This document shows, piece after piece, positions 8,208 to 16,341 of a DNA stretch of 60,842 nucleotides. The position numbers were made by a program, and so were the translations under genes. The notes beneath the pieces are model-generated. The model ran no database searches. It had not been told where the DNA came from and saw only the letters and a list, made by a program, of their open reading frames with translations. This DNA is from Aeromicrobium sp. Root472D3. GTDB taxonomy: Bacteria > Actinomycetota > Actinomycetes > Propionibacteriales > Nocardioidaceae. The DNA is taken from contig NZ_LMET01000001.1 in NCBI RefSeq assembly GCF_001426485.1, positions 835,398-896,239 on the forward strand, given 5' to 3'. How positions within the stretch are numbered: position 1 is the first letter of the stretch; every line of letters begins with the position of its first letter.

Positions 8208-8233
8208 TGTTAGCTTATGGCTAACAACATAAG
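8208..8233. promoter_or_regulatory. Operator for the hydrolase-TetR operon
   Basis: TGTTAGC (8208-8214) and GCTAACA (8220-8226) form a perfect inverted repeat around TTATG. An overlapping pair, CTTATG (8214-8219) and CATAAG (8228-8233), extends it. It lies 30-55 nt before the hydrolase start and is the likely binding site of the TetR protein encoded downstream. Confidence 0.6.
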
Positions 8234-8262
8234 CCAGCACGACGACGCACACGGAGGACGAC

Positions 8263-9096
8263 ATGACCGAGTTCCTGGAGATCGACGGCGGCACCCTCGC
8301 CTACGACCTGACCGGCACCGCCGGCCCGCTGGTGGTGCTCGCCCACGGCATGGGCGACAGCCGCGAGGCCTACCGCTTCCTGGCGCCGATGCTGGTCGAG
8401 GCCGGCTACCGCGTCGCGGCGGTCGACCTGCGCGGCTGCGGTGAGTCGAGCGTCGACTGGCCGGCGTACACGCGCACCGACATCGCCGGGGACCTGGTCG
8501 CCCTGGTGCGCCACCTCGGCGGGCCGGCGGTGCTGGTCGGGCACTCCATCGCCGGCGGCGCCGTGACCATTGCGGCGGCGACGGCACCCGAGCTGGTCGC
8601 CGCGGCCGTCGAGCTCGCGCCCTTCACCCGCAAGCAGTCGATCGGCCTCGGCGACCTGCGGTCGTCCGCCTTCCGTCGCGGCATGCTGCGGCTGGTGGGT
8701 ACGACCGTGCTCGGCAGCACGAAGCAGTGGGCCAAGTACCTCGACGTCGCGTACCCCGGCACCAAGCCCGCCGACTGGGACGCGCGCCTGCAGCAGGTCA
8801 CCGCGATGCTCGAGCAGCCGGGACGCATGAAGGTGCTGCAGAAGATGGGCAACGCGTCGCCCGCCGACGCCGGCGAGCAGCTGGCCAACGTCCGCTGCCC
8901 CGTGCTGGTCGTGCAGGGGAGCGCCGACCCCGACTGGGCCGCGCCACTGGCCGAGGGCGAGGCGGTCGTCGCCGAGCTGCCCGCCGGCCTGGGCCGGCTC
9001 GACGTCATCGACGGCGCCGGGCACTACCCGCACGTCCAGTACCCTGCCGAGGTGGCCGCCTCGATGCTGACGTTCCTGGACGGCGTCCGTGCCTAG
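8263..9096 (+). CDS. Alpha/beta-fold hydrolase
   Basis: 277 residues. Oxyanion motif HGMGD near residue 28, nucleophile elbow GHSIAGG (Ser95), acid candidate in GSADPDW (Asp222 or Asp224) and catalytic His254 in GAGHYPH complete the triad of a soluble esterase, epoxide hydrolase or haloperoxidase-like enzyme. Substrate unknown. Preceded by a clear ribosome site (GGAGG) and by an inverted-repeat operator. It overlaps the downstream tetR gene by 8 nt, so the pair forms a self-regulated operon. Confidence 0.9.
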   Translation: MTEFLEIDGGTLAYDLTGTAGPLVVLAHGMGDSREAYRFLAPMLVEAGYRVAAVDLRGCGESSVDWPAYTRTDIAGDLVALVRHLGGPAVLVGHSIAGGAVTIAAATAPELVAAAVELAPFTRKQSIGLGDLRSSAFRRGMLRLVGTTVLGSTKQWAKYLDVAYPGTKPADWDARLQQVTAMLEQPGRMKVLQKMGNASPADAGEQLANVRCPVLVVQGSADPDWAAPLAEGEAVVAELPAGLGRLDVIDGAGHYPHVQYPAEVAASMLTFLDGVRA

Positions 9097-9661
9097 GGCG
9101 GGCCTCGACACCGACACCGTCGTCGCCGCCGGCGCCGACCTCGCCGACGAGATCGGGTTCGCCAACCTGACGATGGGACGGCTGGCCGAACGGGTCGGCG
9201 TCCGCACCCCGTCGCTCTACAAGCACGTCGCCAGCCAGGACGACCTGGTGCGTCGCATCGCTGCCGTGGGGCTGACCGGTGCCGGTGACGCGATCGGCTC
9301 GGCCATCCAGGGTCGCTCCGGCCGTGACGCCCTCGGCGCCGCGGCCCGCGCCCTGCGGGAGTTCGTGCTCGCCCACCCCGGCCGGTACGCCGCGACGGTC
9401 GGCCTCGAACCCACCGGGCCGGACGACCCGCTCGCCGTCGCCGCCGCCACGAGCATGGGGCCCTTCACCGCGGTGCTGCGTGGCTACGACATCGCCCCCG
9501 ACGACATGACGAACGCCCTGCGCGCGCTGCGCAGCGCCTTCCACGGCTTCGCCACGATCGAGTCGGCCGGGGGCTTCCAGTGGTCGACCGACACCGACGA
9601 GAGCTTCGACTGGCTCGTCGACCTCATCGACACCGGCCTGCGCGCCAAGCCTGCGGGGTAG
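9089..9661 (+). CDS. TetR-family regulator with a WHG-type C-terminal domain
   Basis: 190 residues from GTG 9089. The N-terminal helix-turn-helix (LTMGRLAERVGVRTPSLYKH) is typical of TetR, and the C-terminal half has the FHGFATIE signature of the TetR_C/WHG domain. It overlaps the hydrolase gene and would bind the TGTTAGC-N5-GCTAACA operator upstream of both. The inducer is unknown, plausibly a substrate of the hydrolase. Confidence 0.9.
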   Translation: MPRAGLDTDTVVAAGADLADEIGFANLTMGRLAERVGVRTPSLYKHVASQDDLVRRIAAVGLTGAGDAIGSAIQGRSGRDALGAAARALREFVLAHPGRYAATVGLEPTGPDDPLAVAAATSMGPFTAVLRGYDIAPDDMTNALRALRSAFHGFATIESAGGFQWSTDTDESFDWLVDLIDTGLRAKPAG

Positions 9662-9667
9662 GTGTCT

Positions 9668-9687
9668 CTCACTCGCGTGCGAGTGAG
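9668..9687. terminator. Bidirectional hairpin terminator
   Basis: CTCACTCG-CGTG-CGAGTGAG is a perfect 8-bp stem with a 4-nt loop between the convergent tetR (ends 9661) and PaiB-like gene (ends 9669), overlapping the last codons of the latter. Confidence 0.6.
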
Positions 9688-10298
9688 GCGGCCATCGCCT
9701 CGGCCACGCCGAGGTCGCCGGGACGACCGTCCGCCCGCAGGCCCTCGACGACGCCGGTGCGGTCGGCGTCCGAGCGGTTCTGGCTCAGCTTCGCCTTGCC
9801 CTCGACGCCGGTCACCGTGATCTCGACGCCGACGATGCCGCGCAGCTGGCCCTCGACGTAGGAGTCCGGCGCGTCACTGACGTGCCACGGCTCTGCACGC
9901 CGACCCTCGTGGTGGTCGGTCAGCTCGGTGACGGCGGCGCGCAGCCACTCGGGGTCGTCGTGCACCCGGGCCGTCCCGGTCAGGTGGACCGCGCTGTAGT
10001 TCCACGTGGGCACGACCTTGCCGTGCTCGGCCTTCGCGGGGTACCAGCTCGGCGAGACGTAGGCGTCCGGACCCGTCACGATCAGCAGCGCCGGTGTGTC
10101 GTCGTCGATCTCGCGCCAGTGCGGGTTCGCCCTCGCGAAGTGGGCGACGACGGTGTCGCCCGTCCAGACGAACGGCAGCAGCGTCGCGGCCGGAGGCGCT
10201 CCGGCCCGGCTGGTCGCCAGCCAGCCCACGCGGACGGCGGCGGCGAAGTCGCGCAGCTCGGTCTCGTCGTCTGCGCGGTTGAACGGTGGGGTGTACAT
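9669..10298 (-). CDS. FMN-binding PaiB-like protein
   Basis: 209 residues, matching the PaiB/FMN-binding negative regulator family. The N-terminal half is a split-barrel flavin fold (MYTPPFNRADD..., HFARANPHW), with SPSWYPAK and VPTWNYSAVHLTG in the middle and the hallmark KLSQNR at the C-terminus. Such proteins were first described as transcription regulators in Bacillus, but the fold is that of FMN-dependent reductases. A TAGAGT box sits 7 nt before the start. Sits tail-to-tail with the TetR gene. Confidence 0.9.
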   Translation of the reverse strand: MYTPPFNRADDETELRDFAAAVRVGWLATSRAGAPPAATLLPFVWTGDTVVAHFARANPHWREIDDDTPALLIVTGPDAYVSPSWYPAKAEHGKVVPTWNYSAVHLTGTARVHDDPEWLRAAVTELTDHHEGRRAEPWHVSDAPDSYVEGQLRGIVGVEITVTGVEGKAKLSQNRSDADRTGVVEGLRADGRPGDLGVAEAMAASLARE

Positions 10299-10305
10299 GC
10301 GCCCG

Positions 10306-10311
10306 ACTCTA
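10306..10311 (-). promoter_or_regulatory. Leaderless -10 box for the PaiB-like gene (TAGAGT)
   Basis: Minus strand TAGAGT-N7-ATG(10298). Confidence 0.5.
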
Positions 10312-10331
10312 CGGAGAGGCGGTGGCTGACT

Positions 10332-10445
10332 TCAGGCGTGTACGGCGAAGAGCGCGGCGACAGCAGCGATCATGAGGACGGCGTTGACCGTCCAGCTGCG
10401 CCAGCCGCTCTTGAGCGTGTCGGGCAGGGAGCGGGCCTGATACAT
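10332..10445 (-). CDS. 37-residue single-helix membrane protein
   Basis: The open frame encodes MYQARSLPDTLKSGWRSW followed by a hydrophobic helix (about residues 19-35, TVNAVLMIAAVAALFAVHA). The basic N-terminal half and single membrane segment resemble small bacterial membrane peptides. A TACGCT box lies exactly 6 nt before the ATG, as at other genes here, which is the main support for translation. No ribosome site. Function unknown. Confidence 0.5.
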   Translation of the reverse strand: MYQARSLPDTLKSGWRSWTVNAVLMIAAVAALFAVHA

Positions 10446-10451
10446 GACGTG

Positions 10452-10457
10452 AGCGTA
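10452..10457 (-). promoter_or_regulatory. Leaderless -10 box for the 37-residue ORF (TACGCT)
   Basis: Minus strand TACGCT-N6-ATG(10445). Confidence 0.45.
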
Positions 10458-10551
10458 GCGACAGTCGGTCGCGGACGCACCCGGAAAGAAGCCGTTCAAG
10501 GCGTCGTGCACAACCTTGGTCTCGCTACGGTTGAGTGTCGGTGGTGGCGTC

Positions 10552-10557
10552 TAGGTT
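10552..10557 (+). promoter_or_regulatory. Leaderless -10 box for the DUF222-HNH gene (TAGGTT)
   Basis: TAGGTT-N6-ATG(10564). Confidence 0.5.
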
Positions 10558-10563
10558 TGAGGT

Positions 10564-11691
10564 ATGGCCACTTCGACTGCTGCTTCGATCGACGTCCTGG
10601 GCGACGTCGCTCGGGAGCAGGCGCGTGCTGAGGCGCGGTCGGTGGTGGCGATGCTGGAGTTCCGTGACGCCGAGATCGAGCGGACCGCGGCGCTGGAGTC
10701 GCCGATGCGTCGGCTGGTCGAGCGCGGCGCCATTGCTCTGGCCATCGGCGAGGCGATGGGTCTTTCTGAGGGTCAGGCGGTGCACCGGTTGGCGTTCGCC
10801 GACCGCGTGCGCGACCACTCGCCCACGACGTGGGAAGCGTTCCTCGACGGTCGTGTCGACCTGGTCCGTGTGCGCGAGATCGGGCACACGATCGGCCAGC
10901 TCAAGCGCACCGAGTCGGTCCACCGGCTCGACCGCAGGGTCGTGGAGTACGCGCAGACCCACACGGTCGCCGAGCTGCGGGCGTGGTTGAAGCGGTTCGT
11001 TCGCCGGGTCGAGGCCGATCTGGCGATCGAGCGGGCCGAGGACGAACGCACCAAGCGGCACGTCAGCATTCAGCACGGTGACGACTCGATGGGCTACCTG
11101 GGCGCCTACCTGCCGTCGCACGAGCTCGCCGCGATCGCCGACCGCCTCCGCAAGGGCGCCCGTCGTGGCGTCGACCCCGACGACGACCGCACCGTCGCCC
11201 AGCGTGAGGCCGACCTGCTGGTCGCGTGGTGCACCGACTCCGAGGCCACCGAGGCCGCGATCGATGCGAACATCGGCGTCACGATCGGCGCGGACGTCCT
11301 GGCCGGCGCGAACCCCGGTTTCGCCGAGTCCACCGACGGCACCTGGGGCGTCCCCGCGCAGTGGATTGCCGACGTGGTCGGTTCGGGCAGCGTGTTCTGG
11401 CACCGCATCATCACCGACCCGGTCGGCGACGACGTCCTGGCCCACGAGTACCTCGGACGGTTCGCCCCGGATGTTCTCAATGTGGCGTTGAGATTCTTGT
11501 ACGGGACCTGTCAGGGGCCGGGCTGCATGGTCCCGGCCGAACGATGCGACATCGACCATCGGATTCCATTTCCCGAAGGCCCCACCCGGGGCGACAACCT
11601 CGGACCGTTGTGCCGACGACACCACACCTACAAGGGCCACGGCATCCTGCACTGGACCACCAGACCCGAGCCGGCACGACCGGCCGCCTGA
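10564..11691 (+). CDS. DUF222 and HNH endonuclease domain protein (13E12 repeat family)
   Basis: 375 residues. A long helical DUF222 domain (about residues 30-300) is followed by a C-terminal HNH nuclease motif. Cys pairs occur in CQGPGCMVP, then DIDHR carries the first His, and GDNLGPLCRRHH the final Asn and His residues. This multi-copy actinobacterial family (13E12 in mycobacteria) is thought to be mobile or phage-related, but its function is unproven. Here it stands alone with its own leaderless promoter, and I see no inverted repeats flanking it. Confidence 0.9.
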   Translation: MATSTAASIDVLGDVAREQARAEARSVVAMLEFRDAEIERTAALESPMRRLVERGAIALAIGEAMGLSEGQAVHRLAFADRVRDHSPTTWEAFLDGRVDLVRVREIGHTIGQLKRTESVHRLDRRVVEYAQTHTVAELRAWLKRFVRRVEADLAIERAEDERTKRHVSIQHGDDSMGYLGAYLPSHELAAIADRLRKGARRGVDPDDDRTVAQREADLLVAWCTDSEATEAAIDANIGVTIGADVLAGANPGFAESTDGTWGVPAQWIADVVGSGSVFWHRIITDPVGDDVLAHEYLGRFAPDVLNVALRFLYGTCQGPGCMVPAERCDIDHRIPFPEGPTRGDNLGPLCRRHHTYKGHGILHWTTRPEPARPAA

Positions 11692-11704
11692 CCGACGTAG
11701 ATCG

Positions 11705-12067
11705 TCAGCTCCGACGGTCTGCGTCGGCGCGCTCGCGGATGCGGGCGCGGAACAGCACCACGACCGCGGTCAACACTGCTGACGGGATGGTCAGCCACAG
11801 CGACCAGAGGGCGGCGGTCCGATAAACGTCGCGCCCGGACGTGGCGTGGGCAAGGAAGAGCGTCGCCGTCGCGGTCCTGAAGTGGCGAACGATCGCCCAA
11901 CCGCTGGCCACGATGAGTGCGCCCGGGAAGTACACGGCGACCAGAGGCGCCGACGAGCTCAGCGGCTTGATCAGACTGAGTGTGAAGCAGGCCAAGAGCT
12001 CCGCGTGCAGCTTCCACGACCCGAGCCAGAGGTGAGAGAAGTCTTCGTCCTCCTGGTGCTCAGTCAC
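11705..12067 (-). CDS. Small multi-pass membrane protein
   Basis: 120 residues from GTG 12067, starting MTEHQEDEDFSHLWLG. Hydrophobic segments at about residues 20-40, 42-62 and 80-102, with an Arg-rich C-terminal tail (FRARIRERADADRR), suggest a three- or four-helix membrane protein. Not recognised. The start lies 5 nt before the end of the upstream 70-residue membrane-protein gene region, so the two probably form a small operon. The longer open frame upstream is not coding in style. Confidence 0.6.
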   Translation of the reverse strand: MTEHQEDEDFSHLWLGSWKLHAELLACFTLSLIKPLSSSAPLVAVYFPGALIVASGWAIVRHFRTATATLFLAHATSGRDVYRTAALWSLWLTIPSAVLTAVVVLFRARIRERADADRRS

Positions 12068-12069
12068 CC

Positions 12070-12282
12070 CTAACGTCGGCCGGCCGCGAAGTACGCGAGC
12101 GGGCCGACCGGCTGGACGAACAGCGCAAGTGCCCAGACGGCCTTCGGCCCGCGCACCTGAGGAGACGGACGGCGAGCGAGGTCGCGCAGCGCTGCCGCCG
12201 TGAGCGCCGCCTCGACCGCCCCGACGACGCTGATCGCCCTTCGCTGGTTGACGGGCAGATCGGACCACCTCTTCTGTGCCAT
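12070..12282 (-). CDS. PLDc_N-type small membrane protein
   Basis: 70 residues. The C-terminal part, KAVWALALFVQPVGPLAYFAAGRR, matches the phospholipase D N-terminal (PLDc_N) membrane module, whose hallmark is a Trp-containing helix followed by a Pro-Gly-Pro-hydrophobic-Tyr turn. As a stand-alone unit its role is unknown. A TAGCGT box lies 6 nt before the ATG. It is followed closely by another membrane-protein gene. Confidence 0.75.
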   Translation of the reverse strand: MAQKRWSDLPVNQRRAISVVGAVEAALTAAALRDLARRPSPQVRGPKAVWALALFVQPVGPLAYFAAGRR

Positions 12283-12288
12283 GGCCTG

Positions 12289-12294
12289 ACGCTA
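12289..12294 (-). promoter_or_regulatory. Leaderless -10 box for the PLDc_N gene (TAGCGT)
   Basis: Minus strand TAGCGT-N6-ATG(12282). Confidence 0.5.
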
Positions 12295-12314
12295 GCCGAG
12301 CCGCCAAGCGCGGA

Positions 12315-12336
12315 TCTTGTCACCGGCATGACAAGA
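12315..12336. promoter_or_regulatory. Inverted repeat in a divergent promoter region
   Basis: TCTTGTCA (12315-12322) and TGACAAGA (12329-12336) are perfect arms with a 6-nt centre between the divergent genes at 12282 and 12409. Probably an operator; its regulator is not evident. Confidence 0.4.
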
Positions 12337-12394
12337 ATCGACGTGTCGCGCCACAGATTCCGACATTCCCTGGCGCGCAGGAATGCCTGCGGCC

Positions 12395-12400
12395 TACGTT
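12395..12400 (+). promoter_or_regulatory. -10 box (TACGTT) before the 12409 gene
   Basis: TACGTT-N8-ATG(12409). Spacing is slightly long, but it supports the internal ATG over the one at 12328. Confidence 0.35.
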
Positions 12401-12408
12401 TGAGGGAG

Positions 12409-12801
12409 ATGATCAGAATTGAGCCCCTGGTGCGCATCGCGTCGACGTCGGCGCTCGCCACTGCACTCGGGCTGGCAGCAGTGAGCGCGGTCTTCCTGAT
12501 CGATGGCACGAATGTGCCGGTCGAAGATGCGCGGCAAACTGTTGACGTCATCACGCCGCCAGCAACTGCCGACGAGCTGGACGCCGCCGCGCAGCGGCTG
12601 GTGCAGTCGGCTGTGGGGCGGCGTGTGGGGGTCTCGACCGTCTCCCGCCGGGACGGAGGAGGCTTGCAGGTCGATCTCGTCGGGCGGGAGCCGAGCGTTG
12701 ACGACAAGCAAAAGCTTGCCCGGGCAGCAGGCGTCCCGCTGTCGGGCATCAGCTACACGCCCGACAACGGGTTGACCTACCTGCCCGAGAAGCTCAGCTG
12801 A
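12409..12801 (+). CDS. Single-pass membrane protein of unknown function
   Basis: 130 residues if begun at ATG 12409 (157 from ATG 12328). A hydrophobic helix at about residues 8-30 is followed by a soluble domain with DELDAAAQRLVQSAVGRR and a Val-rich strand pattern. No family recognised. The upstream ATG lies inside a perfect inverted repeat, and the 12409 ATG follows a -10 box and a GAGGGAG stretch, so I prefer 12409. Its last 8 nt overlap the convergent CoA-ligase gene. Confidence 0.6.
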   Translation: MIRIEPLVRIASTSALATALGLAAVSAVFLIDGTNVPVEDARQTVDVITPPATADELDAAAQRLVQSAVGRRVGVSTVSRRDGGGLQVDLVGREPSVDDKQKLARAAGVPLSGISYTPDNGLTYLPEKLS

Positions 12802-14413
12802 ACTGCTCGCGCAGGCTCCGCTTGAGCAGCTTGCCGCTCGCGTTCAGGGGCAGGGTATCCACGAACGCGACGGCCGTCGGGCACTTGTAGTGGGCCAGAC
12901 GCTCACGGGCCCACGAGATCAGCTCGGCCTCGGTCACCTCGGCGTTGGGCGCGGGGACGACGACGGCCAGCGGCGACTCGCCCCACGTGGCCGACGGGAC
13001 GCCGACGACGGCGACCTGGGCGACGGCCGGGTGCTCGGTCAGCAGGCTCTCGACCTCGGCGGGGAAGATGTTCTCGCCGCCCGAGACGATCATGTCCTTG
13101 ATCCGGTCGTGCAGGTAGAGGTAGCCGTCGGCGTCGATCGAGCCGCCGTCACCGGAGCGCAGCCAGCCGTCCGGGGTGATCGTCGCGGTGGTCGCCTCCT
13201 CGTTGCGCCAGTAGCGCTTCATGACGTGGGCGCCGCCGATCCACACCTCGCCGCGCTCGCCGACCGGCTTGTCCTCGAGCGTCACCGGGTCGACGATGCG
13301 GATCGGGATGTTCGGCATCGGACGCCCGACCGACCGCAGCCGCTGCGCCGTCTCGGGCGTCGGACGGTGGTCGTCGGGCGACAGCATCGTGACGCCGCCG
13401 GTCGACTCGGTCAGTCCGTAGCTCTGCAGGAACTTGCAGCCCAGCAGCGCCGTCGCCTCGCGCAGGACGGGCTCGGGCATCGGTGACGAGCCGTAGACCA
13501 TGTACTTGAGCGCTGACCAGTCCGCGGTCTGCGCCTCGGGGATCGCGATGAGGAACTGGATGACCGTCGGCACCGCGACGGCGTGCGTGACCTTCTCCTC
13601 CTGCAGGATCTGGCACAGGTCGGCCGGTGAGGTCGGGTTGCGCAGCAGCAGAGCGCTGCCGTTGACGTTGCTGACCAGGGCCAGGCCGAGACCCGAGACG
13701 TGGAAGAACGGCACCGGCGCCAGCGCGATCGACGTCGTGTCGAGCTCGAGCACGTAGTGCATCGCCGCGATGGCCTTGCCGAGGTTCGGCCCCGTCAGCT
13801 CGATGCCCTTGGGGCGTCCGGTCGTGCCGGACGTGTAGAACATCAGCGCCGTCTCGTCGGGCCCGCGCGAGTAGCCCGGGTCGTCGTCCGAGACGCCCTC
13901 GAGCCACGCGTCGTACGCGACGCTGTGCGGCCCGGCCTCGACCGTCACGACGGTGCGGACGCTCGGGACGGCGGCAGCGGCCTCGGCGAGGCGCTCCTCG
14001 CCGCGGCCGAGCACCACGACCGACGGCTCGCCGTTGCCGAGGATGTACTCGATCTCGGGCACCGCCAGGCGGAAGTTCAGCGCTGTCGGCACGGCACCCA
14101 TCTTCGAGGCGCCGTAGAGGACGGCGAGGAACGACGGCGCGTTCTCGCCGATGTAGGCCACCCGGTCGCCGGCCTGCACGCCGTCGCGCAGCAGCGCCTG
14201 CGCCACGCGGCTCGCGTGCCGGTCGAGCTCGGCGAACGACGTCACGCCGGACGGCTGGATGATCGCGGGCAGGTCGGGGGTCGCCGCGGCACGACGTCGC
14301 GGGACGTCCTCGAGCCGCTCGACCCGCGAGCCGTCCGCATGCAGCGCGTACTCGGGATCGCGGTACTCCGGCGGGACGGGGGTCAGGACGTGGGAACCCA
14401 GCTGCGTGCTCAT
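12794..14413 (-). CDS. AMP-forming acyl-CoA synthetase (ANL superfamily)
   Basis: 539 residues. P-loop-like motif FYTSGTTGRPKG near residue 175, a YGLTEST motif near 310, DGWLRSGDGG and DRIKDMIVSGGENIFPAEVE near 420-440, and the catalytic Lys region NASGKLLKR at the C-terminus. All features of an active CoA ligase are present. It activates a carboxylic acid, of unknown identity, to its CoA ester. Third gene of a minus-strand operon (SDR, DapB-like, ligase) with 4-nt ATGA overlaps, divergent from a Liv-type importer, suggesting uptake and activation of an organic acid. Confidence 0.9.
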   Translation of the reverse strand: MSTQLGSHVLTPVPPEYRDPEYALHADGSRVERLEDVPRRRAAATPDLPAIIQPSGVTSFAELDRHASRVAQALLRDGVQAGDRVAYIGENAPSFLAVLYGASKMGAVPTALNFRLAVPEIEYILGNGEPSVVVLGRGEERLAEAAAAVPSVRTVVTVEAGPHSVAYDAWLEGVSDDDPGYSRGPDETALMFYTSGTTGRPKGIELTGPNLGKAIAAMHYVLELDTTSIALAPVPFFHVSGLGLALVSNVNGSALLLRNPTSPADLCQILQEEKVTHAVAVPTVIQFLIAIPEAQTADWSALKYMVYGSSPMPEPVLREATALLGCKFLQSYGLTESTGGVTMLSPDDHRPTPETAQRLRSVGRPMPNIPIRIVDPVTLEDKPVGERGEVWIGGAHVMKRYWRNEEATTATITPDGWLRSGDGGSIDADGYLYLHDRIKDMIVSGGENIFPAEVESLLTEHPAVAQVAVVGVPSATWGESPLAVVVPAPNAEVTEAELISWARERLAHYKCPTAVAFVDTLPLNASGKLLKRSLREQFS

Positions 14414-15462
14414 CGTGCCTCCATCTGGAACGGTGCGAACACCGGCGGTTCGAAGATCCCGGCCGGCGCCTCGACGACCGGGCGGATCGCGCGCAGCGCT
14501 GGGCCGGCGGTGACGTACTGGCCGGCGGTGGTGCGGCTGCCGGGCTCGTCCGGCTCGACCATGTTGAGCGTCACGACCATCTCGGGCTTGCCGTAGAAGT
14601 GGATCGTCCACTCGTCGCGACCCGCGTACTCGGGCAGGTCGGGCTCCATCGTCCAGATGATCGCGAGGGTCAGGAACGGCTTGCCGCCGACCATCGCGTG
14701 CCAGCGCCACTCGGTGCTGCCGACGGTGCCGGCGGGGATGTGGCCGGCGGCGACCTCGAGGTCTCGGCTCGCGGGGACGACCCGGTGGTCGGGCTTGATC
14801 TCGTCGTACGTGACGCCCATGCGCTCGCACATGAACGCGATCGTCTCGAGGTACAGGGACGCGTAGAGCGTCGGCAGGGGGCCGGATCCGTCGAGCTTGG
14901 CGGGGTCGGAGCCCATGCCCATGACGGTGAACGCGAAGTCGGGGTCGGGCATCTTGCGGGCGTCGAGCACCTCGTCGATCGTGATGGCGTCGAGCTCGTA
15001 CGACGCGCCCGTCAGGCCCAGCGCCAGGCGCTCGCCGATGATGCCGGGGCTGACGCCGATGCCGAACAGCGTGCTGTCGCCCTCGGTGCACGCGTCGAGG
15101 AACATGCGCTCGCGCTCGCTGCCGTGCGCGCGGGGGAAGTGCTGGCCCGCCGTCGTGATGACGTCGATGCCGGCGCGCAGCAGCTTCAGCAGGTCGGCGT
15201 CGTGCTTCTCGTACGGCACCTGCAGGCGCGGCGCGTGCATCAGGACGTCCGGACGGGTGGCGATCAGCTCGTCGACGTCGCGGGTCGCGATGACCCCGGT
15301 GGTGTCGCGGCGGGCGATGTCGCCGGCGTCGCGGCCGACCTTCTTGTCGCCGTAGACGTATAGGCCCACGAGCTCGAGGTCGGGACGGTCGATGACGCCG
15401 CGCAGGATCGTCTTGCCGACCGCACCGGTCGCCCACTGGGCGACCCGGATCGGGGCGCTCAT
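14410..15462 (-). CDS. DapB-like NAD(P)-dependent dehydrogenase
   Basis: 350 residues. The N-terminus has a Rossmann nucleotide site (VAQWATGAVGKTILRGVI) and the layout of the dihydrodipicolinate reductase N-terminal domain. The family includes 2,4-diaminopentanoate dehydrogenase and many uncharacterised proteins in lipid and steroid gene clusters. A true DapB role is unlikely because lysine genes are absent and the C-terminal domain differs. Overlaps the ligase gene downstream and the SDR gene upstream by 4 nt each, so all three are translationally coupled. Confidence 0.8.
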   Translation of the reverse strand: MSAPIRVAQWATGAVGKTILRGVIDRPDLELVGLYVYGDKKVGRDAGDIARRDTTGVIATRDVDELIATRPDVLMHAPRLQVPYEKHDADLLKLLRAGIDVITTAGQHFPRAHGSERERMFLDACTEGDSTLFGIGVSPGIIGERLALGLTGASYELDAITIDEVLDARKMPDPDFAFTVMGMGSDPAKLDGSGPLPTLYASLYLETIAFMCERMGVTYDEIKPDHRVVPASRDLEVAAGHIPAGTVGSTEWRWHAMVGGKPFLTLAIIWTMEPDLPEYAGRDEWTIHFYGKPEMVVTLNMVEPDEPGSRTTAGQYVTAGPALRAIRPVVEAPAGIFEPPVFAPFQMEAR

Positions 15463-16229
15463 GCCTTGGTCCGCAGCTCGGTCGCGAACAGCAGCTTGCC
15501 GAGGCCGCGCTCGTAGCGGACGGGGTCCATCGCCAGGCGTGCCCGCGACTCGACGGCCATGCGGTCGGTGTCGGTCGTCCACTCGCCGCGCGACATGGCC
15601 TTGAGGCCGGCCTTCGCGATGTCGCGCGGGTCCTCCTTGTCGCCGTCGACGTGCGCCGCCATGCGGGTGTCGACCGAGCCGACGATCAGCGACGTGACGG
15701 TGATGCCGTCGGGCTCGAGCTCGGCGCGGGCGATGCCGCCCAGGTAGAGCGTCGCGGCCTTGGCGGGGGAGTAGCCCCCCATGAACGCGGTCGGCGCGAT
15801 CGCCGCGACCGACAGGACGTTGACGATCGAGCCGCCGCCGTTGCCGGCGATGACCGGCGCGAACGCGCGGATCGCGGCCAGGGGGGCGAAGTAGTTGACC
15901 TCCATCTCGCGACGGGCCGCGTCGGGGTCGGTCGCCTTCACGAGGCGGTCCTGCGCGTGCAGGCCGGCGTTGTTGACCAGCACCGTCGCGTCGCTGCAGT
16001 GGGCCGCGGCCGCGGCGACGTCGTCGGCGCTCGTGACCTCGAGCTGGACGATCTCGGCACCCGTGGCCCTCAGCCCGTCGGTGACGTCGGACGTGTCGCG
16101 CACGCCGGCGTAGACCTTGGCCGCGCCCTTGGCGAGGGCCTCCTGCACGAAGGCCAGGCCGATGCCGCGATTGGCCCCGGTGACGACGAGGACGGCTCCC
16201 TCGACAGGTGCTCCGCGCAGCGTGCTCAT
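15459..16229 (-). CDS. SDR-family oxidoreductase
   Basis: 256 residues. VTGANRGIG near residue 17, NNAG near 86, and YSPAKAATL giving the catalytic Tyr/Lys mark a classical SDR; the sequence opens MSTLRGAPVEGAVLVVTG. A ribosome site (GGAAGGA) precedes ATG 16229. First gene of the minus-strand operon with the DapB-like and CoA-ligase genes, so it probably acts on the same substrate or its CoA ester. Confidence 0.9.
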   Translation of the reverse strand: MSTLRGAPVEGAVLVVTGANRGIGLAFVQEALAKGAAKVYAGVRDTSDVTDGLRATGAEIVQLEVTSADDVAAAAAHCSDATVLVNNAGLHAQDRLVKATDPDAARREMEVNYFAPLAAIRAFAPVIAGNGGGSIVNVLSVAAIAPTAFMGGYSPAKAATLYLGGIARAELEPDGITVTSLIVGSVDTRMAAHVDGDKEDPRDIAKAGLKAMSRGEWTTDTDRMAVESRARLAMDPVRYERGLGKLLFATELRTKA

Positions 16230-16282
16230 GGATGTGGTCCTTCCGGTTGTGGGGCGCAAGCATGGTTGACGACTCGCTCCGT

Positions 16283-16321
16283 TTACTGTAGTAATCTGTA
16301 TCACACTGTTAACTGAAGTGT
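16283..16321. promoter_or_regulatory. Divergent promoter and operator of the acid-uptake island
   Basis: AT-rich for this genome. Two inverted repeats occur: TTACT-gt-AGTAA (16283-16294) and ACACT-N9-AGTGT (16303-16321), the second centred on GTTAAC. They lie between the SDR operon and the ABC-importer operon and probably bind a regulator encoded elsewhere (no regulator gene is adjacent). Confidence 0.45.
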
Positions 16322-16341
16322 CACGCACAGAGAGGTCCCCG

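Noticed and set aside
10564..11691. DUF222-HNH gene as an active mobile element
   Set aside because: No flanking inverted or direct repeats and no transposase; it is a stable multi-copy family in actinobacteria.
14410..16263. Arg/Pro-rich extension upstream of the DapB-like protein
   Set aside because: Shadow of the SDR gene; the true start at 15462 overlaps the SDR stop as ATGA.
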